DNA of 64,000 bases from Notamacropus eugenii (GCF_028372415.1 NC_092875.1:56532919-56596918), one strand, 5' to 3'; shown: positions 1 through 10,984, numbered from the stretch's first letter. The notes: generated by a model from the sequence alone, not told the origin. Numbers and translations are program-made.

Positions 1-194
1 GATTATTGCACCTCTTCAGATCCTCATAGGGTGGCTTCTGCCATCCACATTCAGGAAATGAACCATACAAGGAAAAGGGAGAAGAGTTCTGACTAGAGAA
101 AATTTATTTCAAAATTATCTGGGTGTTTTAGTGGCCTGAATCAACAAGAACATGACAGCCAAGAAAGTCATGATTGGACTCAAACCTTTCACTA

Positions 195-690
195 AGTAGA
201 AGATCATTCCACTGTCCTCAGTCATCTTCATGACACATTTGAAATTTTGTGTTTAGTTTTAAGTACCACAATTTCTGAAGGACACTGATAATCAGGAAAG
301 GTTCCAAGAGAGAACAAAAAGGACACTGAAACCCCTGTGAAGATCAGCTGAAGGAACTAAGATTTCTTAGCCTGGAGAAGGCAAAACATACGGGGACTGT
401 ATAACTATCTGCACATATTTGAAGGGATGTATACGAGAGAGAAATGGGATTTGTTCTGCAAGTACAAAGAGGATAGAATTAGGGCATTGGGTAGAACTTG
501 AAAAGAGATGTATTTTGGCTCATTATGAAAGTTCCTAACAATGAGAGTTATTTCAGAGTGGAAAGTGCTTCTTCGGAAAGTTGAGAGTTTTCCCTTCATT
601 GGGGCTTTTCAAAGGTAGGCTTGATGGTTACTTGCTAAGTACATTGTGGAATGGTTTGTTAGTGTGGTACAGTTTTCTCCTATGTGCCTT
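195..690 (+). mobile_element. L3/CR1-like LINE 3' end (unit A)
   Basis: The segment has the order of phrases typical of mammalian L3/CR1 3' ends: a 'lost in first degree / association' type run, then 'agcctggagaaggcaaaac', a 'tatttgaaggg' step and a 'ggcttttcaaaggtaggcttgatgg' type end. It is old and non-coding. Family assignment rests on remembered consensus, not on a search. Confidence 0.6.
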
Positions 691-1165
691 TAAGGAGCTT
701 TCCATCTCTCTGTTTTAATATTCTACTTGAAGAATGGAAAATCCAAACCCTTCTGTCAGAAAAGGTCACTGTCCTCTCTCTCTGCTGTTGGTTGCACAAA
801 TGGACTTGCCCTACCCATAGTATCTCCTTCTTTATGTCAGTGATTGATACTTTGGTATCAATGGTGATACCAATAGTGATTGATAATTTGAGCAAATTTG
901 AGATGGTGTTTATAAACTCAATACTTCTAAATGTGGTTCTTTCTATTTTAAAGACCTTTCTAACTGGAAAGAATAATTGAGGTCATTTGGACCAAACACT
1001 TCATCCTGCCTTGAGTAGAATATGGAAAAGCTGACTTATCTAAGATCACAAAGGTAATAAGTGGCAGAGAGAGGAGAAGAATCTAGAAATTCCAAGTCAG
1101 TGCCTGGTCAGAGCCAGTTATTTCCAAGGTTAACTCTATTTTCACTTCTCCTTTGCATCATAAAA
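690..1165. other. Unit body upstream of the + strand OR pseudogene
   Basis: This stretch is conserved in all three units (matching 19.51-19.95 and 37.82-38.29 kb) and carries no element I recognise. It leads directly into the OR pseudogene in A and C, so it probably held that gene's proximal 5' region. Short open frames here differ between copies and look like chance. Confidence 0.5.
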
Positions 1166-1171
1166 ATCAAC

Positions 1172-1651
1172 CCCATAGAACAAGGAAACCAAACACAGTT
1201 CATTCAATTAATATTCCTGGGGTATTTAGAAGAATCAGAGCATCAGGGTCCCTGCTTTGTGGTGTTTAGGGGCATGTATTTAGTCACCATGGTGTGAAAC
1301 CTGTTCATATTGTTGGCCATTGACTCTGACTCTCACCTCCACACCCCTATATACTTTCTCCTCTTTAATCTATCCTTTGTGGATTATCTGTGTGTATCTA
1401 CCACAGTCCTCAGGATGTTGTTGAGCATCTTGACATAAAAAAATACCATCCCCTATGCTGACTGCCATTTCTAAATGTACTTCTTTATGGTTTTCAAAAT
1501 TTCTCCTCTTTGCAATGGCCCATTGCCATTTAGTGGCTATCTGTAACCCTCTGTGCTATGTAACCATCATGAATCCTAGGCTGTGTGGCCTATTGGTGCT
1601 GCTCTCCTGGATAATAAGCCTTCTAAATTCCTTTCTTTGTAGTCTGCTGGT

Positions 1652-1654
<3 letters not shown>
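1172..1654 (+). pseudogene. Olfactory receptor pseudogene (family 7-like), unit A
   Basis: Translated in pieces, the + strand shows OR hallmarks: an N-terminal N-x-T site, FLG near residue 20, SDSHLHTP(I/M)Y, a FNLSFVDYL-like TM2, a PYADC step, and NPRLCGLLVLLSWIISLLNS of TM4. The expected start codon reads ATA. An in-frame TGA follows at 1295-1297 and more frame breaks lie downstream. The sequence ends in the TM4/TM5 loop, where a GT microsatellite and L1-derived sequence replace the rest, so TM5-TM7 are gone. It faces away from the intact OR at 11 kb. The copy at 38.29 kb shares the ATA start, so the gene probably died before the duplication. Confidence 0.85.

Positions 1655-1690
<36 letters not shown>
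1654..1690. repeat. (GT)n microsatellite
   Basis: About 17 GT units sit exactly where the OR pseudogene breaks off. Unit C has a shorter, interrupted GT/AT tract at the same place (around 38,785-38,825). Confidence 0.95.
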
Positions 1691-1691
<1 letters not shown>

Positions 1692-1699
1692 CATACATA

Positions 1700-2130
1700 T
1701 TAAAAAATGCAATAAATAATTCCATAGACCATTTTTTTCTCTGGAGTTGAATAGTTGGTTCTTTCTTAGAAACCTTTAAGGTTCATTTGAATATTCATGT
1801 ACCTTAGTCATTTACATTTACTCTCCAAACAGTTTAATGCTATTACTGTACACAACATTCTCCTGATTCTGTTTGCTTCAATTTTCATTATTTTGTGGGA
1901 GTCTTTCCATGTTTCTCTAAAATGAACCTGCTCATCATTTCTTACAGCACAGTAGCATTCCATCACAATCATGTGCCATTGCTTATGATAGACATTCCCT
2001 CAATTTCCAGCTCTTGCCAAAACAAAGAGTGCTACTGTGAATATTTAAGAAAAGATAGGTTCTTATCCCTTTTCCCTGATCACCTTGGGAAGCAAACTTC
2101 ATAGTGGTATTTCTGGGTCAAAGGGTATAC
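1700..2130 (-). mobile_element. Old L1 fragment (ORF2 C-terminus / 3' part), unit A
   Basis: Read on the - strand this matches the L1 ORF2 end seen in the younger L1 at 26.6-27.0 kb: the 'cagcacagtagcattccatc' step, then 'gggcatcccctc'-like and 'tgggtcaaagggtatac' steps. The same fragment is at 38.84-40.20 kb, where a younger L1 splits it. Confidence 0.65.
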
Positions 2131-2505
2131 AAAGTTTTATAAGCAATATGAGGTTTATGTTGGGTTATGGAGAACTGAGTAGGTTTGTAGACATAGGCAA
2201 AGCAGCCAGTAGAGAAGATTAAAAATGCAAAAGTAGGGTGAATGGGATCAGAAAATAAAAATCTAAGGCAAAGCTCAGTCAGGTGAAGGAAAAGGTAAGA
2301 AATTAGATCAATGTCAAATGTAGAAGTGCTAGTCCTGGGAAGCAAAAGGATCTTGTCCTTGTGATTGAATGGAAGGACAAAAGGGTCAAGGTGCAAGAGT
2401 TTCAAGATGTCCAGAAAGGGAACTGATGTGATCACTTAAGATGGTCTCAATTTTTTCAAAGAAATAAGTCAGGGAATAGAATCTATAGCTAGAAGAGAAC
2501 TTAGA
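2130..2505. other. Unclassified unit-body sequence
   Basis: A purine-rich stretch shared with unit C (40.20-40.59 kb). I recognise no gene or named repeat. The 105-codon open frame on the - strand is not kept open in unit C. Confidence 0.4.
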
Positions 2506-2509
2506 AATT

Positions 2510-2660
2510 ATATTTACCAACTCCTTCATTTTGCAAATGAGGAAATTGAACCCACAAGAAGTTAACTGACTTGCTCAAGGTCACAGAGCTGGCAAAACCA
2601 GATTTGAACTCAGGTCTTCTGATTCTAAATCCAGTGCCCTTTCCAGAGTGAAGGCAGAGA
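2510..2660 (-). mobile_element. MIR/CORE-SINE fragment
   Basis: The antisense MIR order is clear: 'ttgcaaatgaggaaattgaa', then 'gacttgctcaaggtcacaga', then 'ttgaactcaggtcttctgat' (the Pol III B-box region). The copy in unit C is at 40.60-40.74 kb. Confidence 0.85.
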
Positions 2661-3120
2661 CAAGTGGAGGTAGGACCTTGTGAATAAAAAATGTGTGCAG
2701 CAGCTGCCTTGTGGAATGTGGTAGGGTATCAAAAGATGAATAAACATTATTGGTCATAATTGTGGTACTAGATAAAGTTGCTCATTGATTCTAATTCAGA
2801 GGAAAAGAAAACATATTTGTGTACATCAGAACCAGAACTCCATTGATGGCTGAATACTCAGGGATTGCCATAGGCAGGAATAACTAGGACCTAAACACTT
2901 GACTTACTCTGCTGTGTGTAATTGGCTAGGCATGCTCAGAAAGAAATTGAGAAATAAGAAAATGACCAGGTAAAAGTAACTGGAAAGGTAAGGAGATTCA
3001 AAATCAAATTCCAAAAGAAGCGATTGATGGAGATAATGATGTTTTTCCTGGATAAGAAAAGGAAGAGGGGACATTGATGGCTGTCTTACATTTTAAATAC
3101 ATTTCACTTGTATGAGAAAT
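2660..3120. other. Unclassified unit-body sequence
   Basis: Shared with unit C (40.74-41.21 kb). Nothing recognisable; AT-rich with no sustained reading frame. Confidence 0.4.
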
Positions 3121-3240
3121 AAGACTTCATAGAATCATAGTATTTCAGAGTTGGAAAGCACAACAAATTCCCTCTAGTTCAGTTCAGAACAGAGAAAGAA
3201 TTTCTGGGAAAAGAACTCCTGAGTGATTATTCTGAGTTTT
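3120..3240 (-). mobile_element. L3/CR1-like fragment
   Basis: Resembles the antisense of an L3/CR1 3' region ('agaatcatagtatttcagag', then a 'ctagttcagttcagaac' step). Unit C has the same piece at 41.21-41.33 kb. Short, so tentative. Confidence 0.4.
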
Positions 3241-3244
3241 AAAA

Positions 3245-3615
3245 AAAACCAAATTTTTAGCCAAGTAGAAAAAATATTAGTTTCTGTTTTTTTAGAAGAT
3301 GAAAGTCTCAAGTAGAAGTCCCAAAAACTGAACCATAGCCTTACTGTTACACCATGTCTCTGTTCTGTAATCTGTTTCATAAACTCATTTAACTCATCTT
3401 CCTGTTCAATCAAAACCTAGTGTACATAATGACAAATTTCCTTCTATTTATGAGTTCACCTACATTTATTAGAATGCTCTCCACTTTGGCTCTTAACTGG
3501 CAACTAGGTTTCCTCGCTAGAGTATATTGTCATCTATGGTGATCTCCCACCCCACATCTTACACATGGTGTTTCTTTTAAAAGGGCATACTGTTTCAGAG
3601 TCATATTCTGGAGAA
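3245..3615. other. Unclassified unit-body sequence
   Basis: Shared with unit C (41.33-41.69 kb). Bases 3,464-3,598 also occur in inverted orientation in unit B at 19,966-20,097. No gene is recognisable. Confidence 0.5.
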
Positions 3616-3617
3616 AG

Positions 3618-3648
3618 ACAAAGAGAGACAGAGAGAGAGAGAGGAGAG
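3618..3648. repeat. Short AG-rich tract (ancestral form of the unit C GA expansion)
   Basis: About 25-30 bases of GA/AGAC repeat. The same locus in unit C is about 165 bases long (41.70-41.86 kb). Confidence 0.85.
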
Positions 3649-4025
3649 ATGAAATTAAAAATACAGAGAAGACAAGGTATTGAAGAAACAGACAAGCAGA
3701 CAAAGGGTAGAAAAAGACAATAGTGTGAATAAATGTGATGTGGGAAAATGTTGGCATCAAAATATAGCAAAATGTCTAATCCAAATTATTTTTAATGTGA
3801 TAGAGTTACTTCTACAACACAGTGCTGGCTCATAATTAATTTATAAATGTCTTTATTATAGAATGTTATGTGTGGAGAGGCAATGATAGATTATAAGTCT
3901 ATTACACTATTAACTAACTGGCCATTCCATTTAGTTAAATTCAAAGTAGACCATCACTGTGTTAATGAGTGAGTGAGTATCTTTTTGGCCACAGAAGTTC
4001 TTCATGAGTATCTACAACTCCATAT

Positions 4026-4340
4026 GGGCAGCTAGGTGGTGCAGTGGATACAGCACCAGTACAGAAGTCAGGAGCACCTGAGTTCAAATCTCCCCTCAGA
4101 CACTTGACACTCCCTAGCTGTGTGACCTTGGGCAAGTCACTTAACCCTAATTACCTCATCCTAGGTCATCTTTAGTCATGCTGATGAATATATGGTCACT
4201 GGATTCATATGGCTCTGGAGGAGAAGTGAAGCTGGTGACCTGCACAGCTCTCCCTCACTCAAAACAAAGTCAAGTGCAAGTCATGTCATCATTTTTCTGA
4301 TGGCAAGATCTTCTTCAGTAATGAAGGATGAACACACACA
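4026..4340 (+). mobile_element. Full-length marsupial SINE: tRNA head, CORE, RTE-type tail
   Basis: Starts with 'gggcagctaggtggtgcag', carries a Pol III B-box-like 'gagttcaaatc', the CORE 'ctgtgtgaccttgggcaag' with 'cacttaaccc', then an RTE-type tail ('gctggtgacctgcacagc', 'ccctcactcaaaacaaagtc', 'atgtcatcat') ending in a short CA-rich tail. Unit C lacks it at the matching site (42.2 kb), so it inserted after duplication or was lost from C. Exact subfamily (Mar1/WSINE type) is uncertain. Confidence 0.85.
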
Positions 4341-4344
4341 GCTC

Positions 4345-4735
4345 CTAGCACAGTCATCATCTATATTCATAGAAGACAAACCCTCGCTGATCAAAATACT
4401 GCCCCTGTTAGAAACTGAAATGCACAAATAACTTATATGTTTGTACTTTGGAAGTATAGACCAGAACTTTGGTAGTGCTTATGGCTCGAGTTCAAAGAAA
4501 AAAGTAGTCCTGTGGGGTTCAATGAGTAAGAAGAAAAGTAAGGAAATGAAAAACATCAGAAAATGTGTAAGAGAACATTATCTTTAAGCAGCTGATGTCA
4601 AAGGTAGGACTAAGGGTACAGACAAATATCTTCATTCTAGATCTCAAATTCAAGCTTCAATGTCGTTAGGGAAGCTGATGTTTGCCACATAGCTGGATAA
4701 ACTTTCTATGTGGGATTATAAGATGATAGGGACAT
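4345..4735. other. Unit-body sequence with extra copies
   Basis: Matches 42.20-42.60 kb in unit C. A diverged copy lies at 16.58-16.80 kb and a displaced 125-bp copy at 8,524-8,648. No function recognised. Confidence 0.5.
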
Positions 4736-4737
4736 GT

Positions 4738-4850
4738 ATTTAGATTTGGAAAGTATCTTAAAGTCATTTAGCCTTCCACTTTATACAGCTGAGGAAACAT
4801 TCCCAGAAGTAACAAGACCAAGGTGACATAAATTGCTGTGCCTAGGAAAA
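4738..4850 (-). mobile_element. MIR-like SINE fragment
   Basis: Antisense MIR pattern: 'ctttatacagctgaggaaac', then an 'agtaacaagaccaaggtgac' step. The unit C copy is at 42.60-42.72 kb. Confidence 0.65.
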
Positions 4851-5268
4851 AGTGTTTAAATTTTTGTTTGTTTGTTTGATGAGTGGCAAAGACAGGAAAC
4901 CACCAGAAATCATTTACAGATTCATCCCTCTTTTAGGAACCTAGAAAGTCATTTTTCTGCAGTTGAATTATGTACTATCCTCTTTAGTGCAGAGCAAAGT
5001 AAGCATTAGGCTCATTCCAGGAGTTAAGGCAGGGCTACCTGAATGCCTCATCCAATATGGCCAAACCTGAATTTGAATATGGAGTTCATTAGCCTGAGGA
5101 GGGGATGTGGATCCAAAAAAAAAAAAAACCAATTCACCCTTTGAATCAAAATTGTACTGTTAAAAGAGTCTTAAAGTATAGATGTATTATCAGAACATGG
5201 TAAGCCTTAGAAAATAAAATGCTAAAATGGATGTATCCTTAGAACACAGAGCATCTAACCCACCTTAC
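4850..5268. other. Unclassified unit-body sequence
   Basis: Shared with unit C (42.72-43.09 kb); contains a short A-run at 5,116-5,127. No gene seen. Confidence 0.4.
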
Positions 5269-5269
5269 T

Positions 5270-5400
5270 CCAAAAACCTGATTTTACAAATAATGACATT
5301 GAGATCAGGTAAGAAAGAAAAGTGGCTTATGCAAAGTCACACAAAGAGTAATAACATTTGGACTAAAATCCTGGTCTTCCAACTCAGTCTGTTGTAACAC
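5270..5400 (-). mobile_element. MIR-like SINE fragment
   Basis: Antisense MIR order ('ttttacaaataatgacattg', 'gcaaagtcacaca', 'ctggtcttccaactcagtc'). Copies: unit C 43.10-43.24 kb and the extra block in B at 33.96-34.04 kb. In unit B proper it is deleted. Confidence 0.7.
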
Positions 5401-6105
5401 TGTAACCATGAAGTCTAACAGTAAAATTCATAAGAAAAGTGATTTTTACTTCTCATGTACAGGACCTCTCAGATTTCCTGCTTACTTCCATTGCTTGAAC
5501 CCCACTTCAAATTTTCAGCCCCTCCCAAACCCATGTATAATAATTGTTTGTGTCTGTTCCATTCTTACAACTTTCTCCTTGACAGCATACCTAGGAATTC
5601 CAGTCCTCCCCTAATCTCTTATTTGCTTTTCCTCTGTTTACTTATAGAAAATAGATAGTCACCTCATTAACTTATGAGGGGATAGAATCCTCCTTTGACT
5701 TGTCTTTCCTCTAGCCATGTAGGTGGTTCAACTCTCTGAGTGATGCAGAACTTAGCCTACTAGACCTCTCCCAGTTTTGTACAGTCAAAATGCTTGCTTG
5801 ATAAATCTAACCAGGATCCTAGTTTCTGTCTTTGGGAACAGGGCATGAGCCCCTCCACTCTTGTTAGGTATCACAATAGAAAATTCTTTATGTTGTGTTG
5901 CTCAGTCTTTCTGTACATTGGAAGAGATTCACTTAAGAGCATGCATCTGTACTAACCTCTGATTCCTCCTTTTGTAATGACAGTAACAGCTACTTCTTTA
6001 AAATGATTTAAGGTTAGCAAATATTTCTGCAAACATAGAAATATTTAATTCCAGTATTTCTGGTGAAAGAAAGACACTGTACAGATGCTACCCTATTTCA
6101 TGGTG
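5400..6105. other. Unclassified sequence repeated four times in the window
   Basis: Present here, partly at 20.10-20.18 kb, at 34.04-34.85 kb and at 43.23-43.92 kb. No reading frame is conserved across copies, so I treat it as non-coding unit body. Confidence 0.5.
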
Positions 6106-6225
6106 TCAGTGCAGAGAAGGGAATTAAACTGCCCAAGATCCTACAGATAGACAGTAGGAGAACTGGGGCCTGAACTGAGTTTTCTTCACTCTGAATCTAG
6201 GTCTCTTTCCACCTACTGTCCCAAC
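6105..6225 (-). mobile_element. MIR-like SINE fragment
   Basis: Antisense MIR-like order (gcccaagatcctacag, gaactggggcctgaactgag, ctgaatctaggtctctttcc). Copies at 20.17-20.26, 35.03-35.10 and 43.95-44.05 kb. Confidence 0.6.
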
Positions 6226-6229
6226 TTTG

Positions 6230-7165
6230 GGACATGGTGAACTTTGGATTTTCAGTTTGACTCATAAGTGGATCAGACCGAACCAGACTTTGTACTAGAT
6301 TGGACTCTGATTTGGGTTTTCTTTGGCTTGTAATTTTTTTCCCTGGATTTCTGATGAGGAAAGGGTTTCCTTTTGACCTTTGTTCCTTCATTTCACTTTC
6401 TTTCCCTTCTTCTCATAGTACTTACTGGTCATCACCAAGAAGTAAAGTTGGACTGATCTTGCTTTTGTCCTGGATTGTTGCCAGGAAGGTAGACAGCAGC
6501 TCTCTGTCTACTGGAGAAAAGAGAGATGGCCCCAGGCATGAGGAGTGATGTCTGAGTGAGGTACAAATAAACTATCTCCTATCTTGGAACAGATGGTTTC
6601 CCTGGGGGAGCGGCAGGTGGAGGAATATTTGTGATTTCTACAGTCACAGAGATGCATCCCCATGAGTCCTCATTAGACAAATCATACAATTGTCTTTCCA
6701 TTCCTGGAGCATATCAAATCCCTGTGTAACAACAGAGAATCTTAGCAGAAAGCTTCCTAACAATGAAAGCTATACTACAATGGAATTGACTGTCTTACGG
6801 GGCAGTATGTTACCCAGTACTAGAGACTTTCAAGAAGATGTTATGGGACTGCTTATGTTGATTACTGTAGAGAATGACAATTATTTGAAAAGTGTTTGAA
6901 TTAGATGGATGCTAAACTTCTTTCCAATTGTAAGCACTTAAGAATCTATAAACGGGCTTCTTTGTAAATTAATGAAGCATTCTTTACTGTAAATGCCATA
7001 AAAGAATAAAGGATCTTTTGACATGATTAGTAGGAGTGGATTCATTCCACATGATGGTGGTTGATAGCTAAAATCATTTCCAATAAATCATTGAATGGGA
7101 TATCTCATTACAGACAACTAATTTTCCATTGCTGGTATTGTCTTAAGGTCAATGAACATTCCTTA
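6230..7165. other. Unit body, partly L3/CR1-like
   Basis: Matches 20.26-21.19, 35.11-36.05 and 44.05-44.99 kb. The part from about 6,735 to 6,920 has the phrase order of an L3/CR1 3' end (amount of 'ttcctaacaatgaaagc', 'actttcaagaagatgttatg', 'gaattagatggatgc'), but it is too decayed for a firm call. No gene recognised. Confidence 0.4.
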
Positions 7166-7169
7166 TAGT

Positions 7170-7345
7170 AGAAAGAGATCTGGAGTTGGAGTCAGAAGAT
7201 CTGAGTTTTTATTCTGCATTTGCTGCTCATTGTCCATGAAAAAGTTACTTTTGGACTCTGGATCTCATTACCTTATCACCAAAATGAGATGGGCAGCCAC
7301 TATGACCTTTAATTAAAGCTCCCAACTTAAAGTCCTATAACTTTT
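7170..7345 (+). mobile_element. MIR-like SINE
   Basis: Sense MIR order: 'tggagttggagtcagaagat' and 'ctgagttttta', a degraded CORE, then 'tcattaccttatcaccaaaatgag'-type sequence. Copies at 21.20-21.37 and 44.99-45.15 kb; truncated at 36.05-36.12 kb. Confidence 0.65.
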
Positions 7346-7814
7346 GAAGGGATGCCTACTTAGGTATGAGTTGTACTAGATTTTTTGTGATATTCTTTCT
7401 ATTGGTGAGTTTGTAAAAGCAAAATATTCTGACAATTCTCTGCCTGATTTTAGTATTGATGCATCATCCCCTATTCATTAAGTTCTCTAGGTTAGAACAG
7501 ACTTTCCTGTTTATTCTTCTTAGATCTTAGTAGCAACAGCCCTTTTTTTTTTCTAATAGGATCAAATGCCATTATTATCTGAACTTTAGTTCTGTATATA
7601 GTCAAAGTATTAGATAACAAAGGAAAAACAGTCCTCTTGGTTTCCAAAGTTCCTATATCTACAGATGTAGAAGTATTCCTTAACCCTACACTTGAAGGGG
7701 TTAACATGGAGATGGGGATCCTGTTCTCTTAATGCAAGGAACCAGAAAGAAGTAGAGACCTGGGTTCATGAGCCTTGTTTCAGTGATTATACTACTGAAA
7801 GACTGAAGGAATAT

Positions 7815-7970
7815 TAAGAGTCAATCAAATGGTATTTATCAAACACCTACTATATCCTAGACTCTCAGCTGAGGTATGAAGACAATTTGTATTAATCCTT
7901 GCTTTTAAGGAACTTCTGTTACCAGGGAATATGTCCATACAGGAGAATATGCAGAATAATTACAACATAG
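7815..7970 (-). mobile_element. L2 LINE 3' end (unit A), cut by an LTR
   Basis: Antisense L2 3' end: 'tcaatcaaatggtatttatc', 'cacctactatatcctag', then 'aaggaacttctgttaccagg'. Units B and C carry longer versions (to 22.26 and 46.92 kb). Here it stops where the LTR begins. Confidence 0.75.
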
Positions 7971-8522
7971 TGTAGGAGATGGCCTATACTGTAGTTTCCT
8001 CAATTGAAGACTAGAAGAACTTTCGCCTTTTGTTAAGTTTCTACATGTCATCTTAAGATTCAATAATCCCTAGTAAGTTTCCATTTCCCAAAATCCACGT
8101 CAGCCTGGGTGGTGGTCTTCCCTGCTTCCTGGTTTTTTCCATGACTAAATATGGGCATAATTGTTTCCGTTGGAAAGTGTCTGTTGTGTTGAGATTGTAC
8201 CATCTGGAAGTACTCAGTCAATGAGGAAACTGATAAGGACTGGGTAGCAGAATTGCCTAGGGCTGTAAACATCTGCTTCTCCTGACTTCTTCCTGACTAC
8301 TGCTACTTGAGCACCCGGGGACTGTGCCCTTTTTGCAGAAAAGAATAAAAAGTCCTTTCTGTACTCAAACCCTGACTCTGACATTATTTGGGATAATCGT
8401 CTGTCCCACACAACTGGGGGCTCGTATGTCATACCCACCACTTACAGGGGATCCCCAAAACATAGACCAACCTGCAGGACCTTCCACCGGTGATTTACCA
8501 GCAGCCCTCGGTAAGGTTCTAT
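7971..8522 (+). mobile_element. Fossil gammaretrovirus-like LTR with primer-binding site and leader
   Basis: An LTR of about 440 bp runs from TG at 7,971 to CA at 8,412, with a polyadenylation signal near 8,344. Two bases later (8,415) comes 'tgggggctcgt', the start of a primer-binding site complementary to proline tRNA, as in gammaretroviruses. About 100 bp of leader follow. No internal genes remain and no second LTR is present, so it is a broken remnant. It is present only in unit A. The left edge is uncertain by about 20 bp. Confidence 0.75.
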
Positions 8523-8523
8523 G

Positions 8524-8650
8524 ATTGTAGTTTGGAAGCATAGACAAGACCTTTGTGGTGCGTTTGACTTGAGTTCAAAGAGAAAAAAGTAGTCCTGTGG
8601 AGATCAATGAGTAAAAAGGAAAGTAAGGAAATGGAAAAGATCAGAAGATC
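8524..8650 (+). repeat. Displaced 125-bp copy of the 4.44-4.57 kb sequence
   Basis: Contains 'tttggaagcatagacaag', 'gacttgagttcaaagag' and 'aagtagtcctgtgg', as in 4,445-4,570 and 42.31-42.43 kb. It sits immediately after the retroviral leader and just before sequence that resumes colinearity with 22.63 kb, so it is out of place. Confidence 0.8.
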
Positions 8651-8654
8651 GTCT

Positions 8655-9375
8655 CATAGTCTTTGATTTGGAATGGATTCTTATCAGAAGAGCAATCCTT
8701 TTGTTGACTTATGAAGATGAAATTTAATTGAAGACTTTGCAGAGATAAATTTTTGCCTACTTGACCTGAGAGAGCAGTTTCTCAACCTTGGTTCTCCAGG
8801 TCGTGGAAGGTATGAGAATACTCTGCCAGAGAATACCCTGCCAACATGTTCTTAGAATCTGAAAGACAGGAGATTTCATGAGCAACAGAAACTGCAGGTG
8901 TTGCCTCGTAAGTTACCCTAAGACAGAGGCTTTAGGAACATTGCCCAAGTTTGTTGGTGAATTCTTTGTATATTCACATGAATTTCTTTATATAACTCCC
9001 ATTTTCCTCCTAATATGAAGCACTTTAAATTTTTTTTACCAAAAACTAGAATGCATGTGAGGCTGTAGGACTATAGGACTATAGATAGCACATGCATGAG
9101 ACTCTCCCCTTCCCATAGCCTTCAGGCATGGCATGCAGCATGACATCTGTCCTTCTCTTTTTTAATCTCTTGAGGCTTTCATACTTATGTTCTTTCTCCC
9201 TCCTGCTCTCTCATCAGAAGGTCTGTCCCCTCCCCTGCAAAAAGCATGTAGTCAAGCATGATCCCAATCATGTGGCGAAAAATCAACACATGCCTCTTCA
9301 GAGTCCTAAGGATAATGCTGGTATGGAGGAAATGCCTTCCTAATCCTTAGTATTTCCTGATCCTGAACCTTCAGT
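8655..9375. other. Unit body 3' of the LTR
   Basis: Colinear with unit B 22.63-23.31 kb; the first 140 bp also match unit C (47.80-47.94 kb). No gene or named repeat recognised. Confidence 0.5.
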
Positions 9376-9379
9376 GAGG

Positions 9380-10095
9380 TGCTTCTTATTTAAAAAAAAT
9401 CAGTCACCATGGCACTATTAATTCTTTTGGAAAAGGTTATCCTTTTATCATTCAAAATCCATCTTCTCTTTTGCCATACCCTCACCATACAATTAAACAG
9501 CAAAGAAAAATAAAACCCCTGTTACTTACATATGTAGTTAACATATTTCTTCATTGGCCATGTCAAATAATGTATGTCTCACTCTGTTCTCCAAGTACTT
9601 TGCCTTTCGATTAGGACACAAACTCTGTGTGTTATCATTAGTCCTTAGAATCATCGTTATTTCAATGATATGAGTTCTTAATTCTTTCAAAACTATATGT
9701 TTCTAACCTTATTGGCATTGTGTAAATTATTCCCATAGTTCTTTTCACTGCCCTCTGTGTCAATTCTTGTAAGTTCTTACAAAGATCTCACTGAAACTAT
9801 CCCCTTCATTATTCATTACAGCACAATAGTGTTCTGTTATCATATTGTGTTCAGCCATTTCTTACTTTGTTGGCCTCCCCTCAAATGACTCTTCTTTGCC
9901 ACACAAAAGGCTACAAATATTTTCTACATCCTTAGAGTTTGATTAGCTTAAGATTAATCTCTCTCTTTGTCAATCCTTCCTCTAATCCCCTCTACACAAG
10001 TTTCCCCCCTTTTTCCTGGTGAAATACTTTTTTCTGTATTCAACATTGTATGTGTTTATATTTGTTCTTTCCTACTTTGACCAGCTAGTAAGGGT
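9380..10095 (-). mobile_element. Old L1/HAL1-family 3' portion (unit A)
   Basis: Antisense LINE pattern: 'ttggccatgtcaaataatg', 'ttcattacagcacaatag', 'tcagccatttcttactttg'. Two related copies lie in B at 23.31-24.19 and 25.30-26.15 kb. Degenerate, no open frame. Confidence 0.6.
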
Positions 10096-10099
10096 CTGA

Positions 10100-10870
10100 A
10101 GGATGATGTGAATCCATATCTTCATGATGATAAGTCCACAACTCAATCCACCAGGTAATGCTACCTCCTAGCAAAATTTTATATTTATACTTATGACAAT
10201 CGTTTCCTTTAGTGCCTCATCATGTCAGATAACTGAGGTAGATTTTTGAAGGATTTTCCAGCAAAACACCAACTCTACTAGGTTTTAACCACCCTTGGAG
10301 GCCTATGAGAATGGGTGCAGGGACAGACATCATGGTATTGTCCAAGGACCAGGTTATTTATCTTAAAAAAAAGATTTAGGTGCCAGTTAATGATTTTATT
10401 TGCTCAAAATACCTAATGAAGGCCATTTATTAAAGACATATGGAAATGGACATTTAATTTAGTGGAAGAGTCATTCACAACAAGATCCCAACCATCTTTT
10501 CTCTGTTCTTTTTTTGGTTCTAATATTTTATAGCATTTTATAGTCTATAGTATGCTTTCCCATAAATTATTTCATTGGATCAACAGACAGGGGTGAACAG
10601 TTTTAATAATCCCCATCATGCAAAAGAAAATATTGAGATTCAGAGGCATTACATGCCTTGTCTAAGGCACATAGATTATGACCCCAAAATTAAAACCAAT
10701 ATCTACTAATTCTACATTTAAGGCTTATTTAGAAAATAATTGATGTTATAGTAAATCACATTGTGGAAAACAAGATGGCAACATTATTGAAAGCCCCTCA
10801 ATCAATGCCATAAAGGGGAACAGTCTGAGTGACAGTAAAAGGGATTATGCAACTAGGAAATCATTACCCT
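10100..10870. other. 3' flank of the intact OR, no gene seen
   Basis: Unique in the window, because unit B lost the matching part. It contains a MIR-like antisense fragment around 10,590-10,720 (tgcaaaagaaaatattgag, 'gacccc' step) and, on the - strand, AATAAA-type signals near 10,395 and 10,424 that could end the OR transcript about 0.6 kb past its stop codon. The latter is inference. Confidence 0.4.
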
Positions 10871-10984
10871 CAACTATAATCTTTGGGCTGTCCTGAGCTT
10901 CAGAGTTTGGATTTGAGGTTTCTACTTTCCATATGTTTGACCCTAAATATCAATGCCATATTCCAGGGCCAGGGCCAGACCCCA

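Noticed and set aside
4026-4160. A tRNA gene at the SINE head
   Set aside because: B-box-like text is present but it is the tRNA-derived head of a SINE, with no cloverleaf of a functional tRNA that I can draw.
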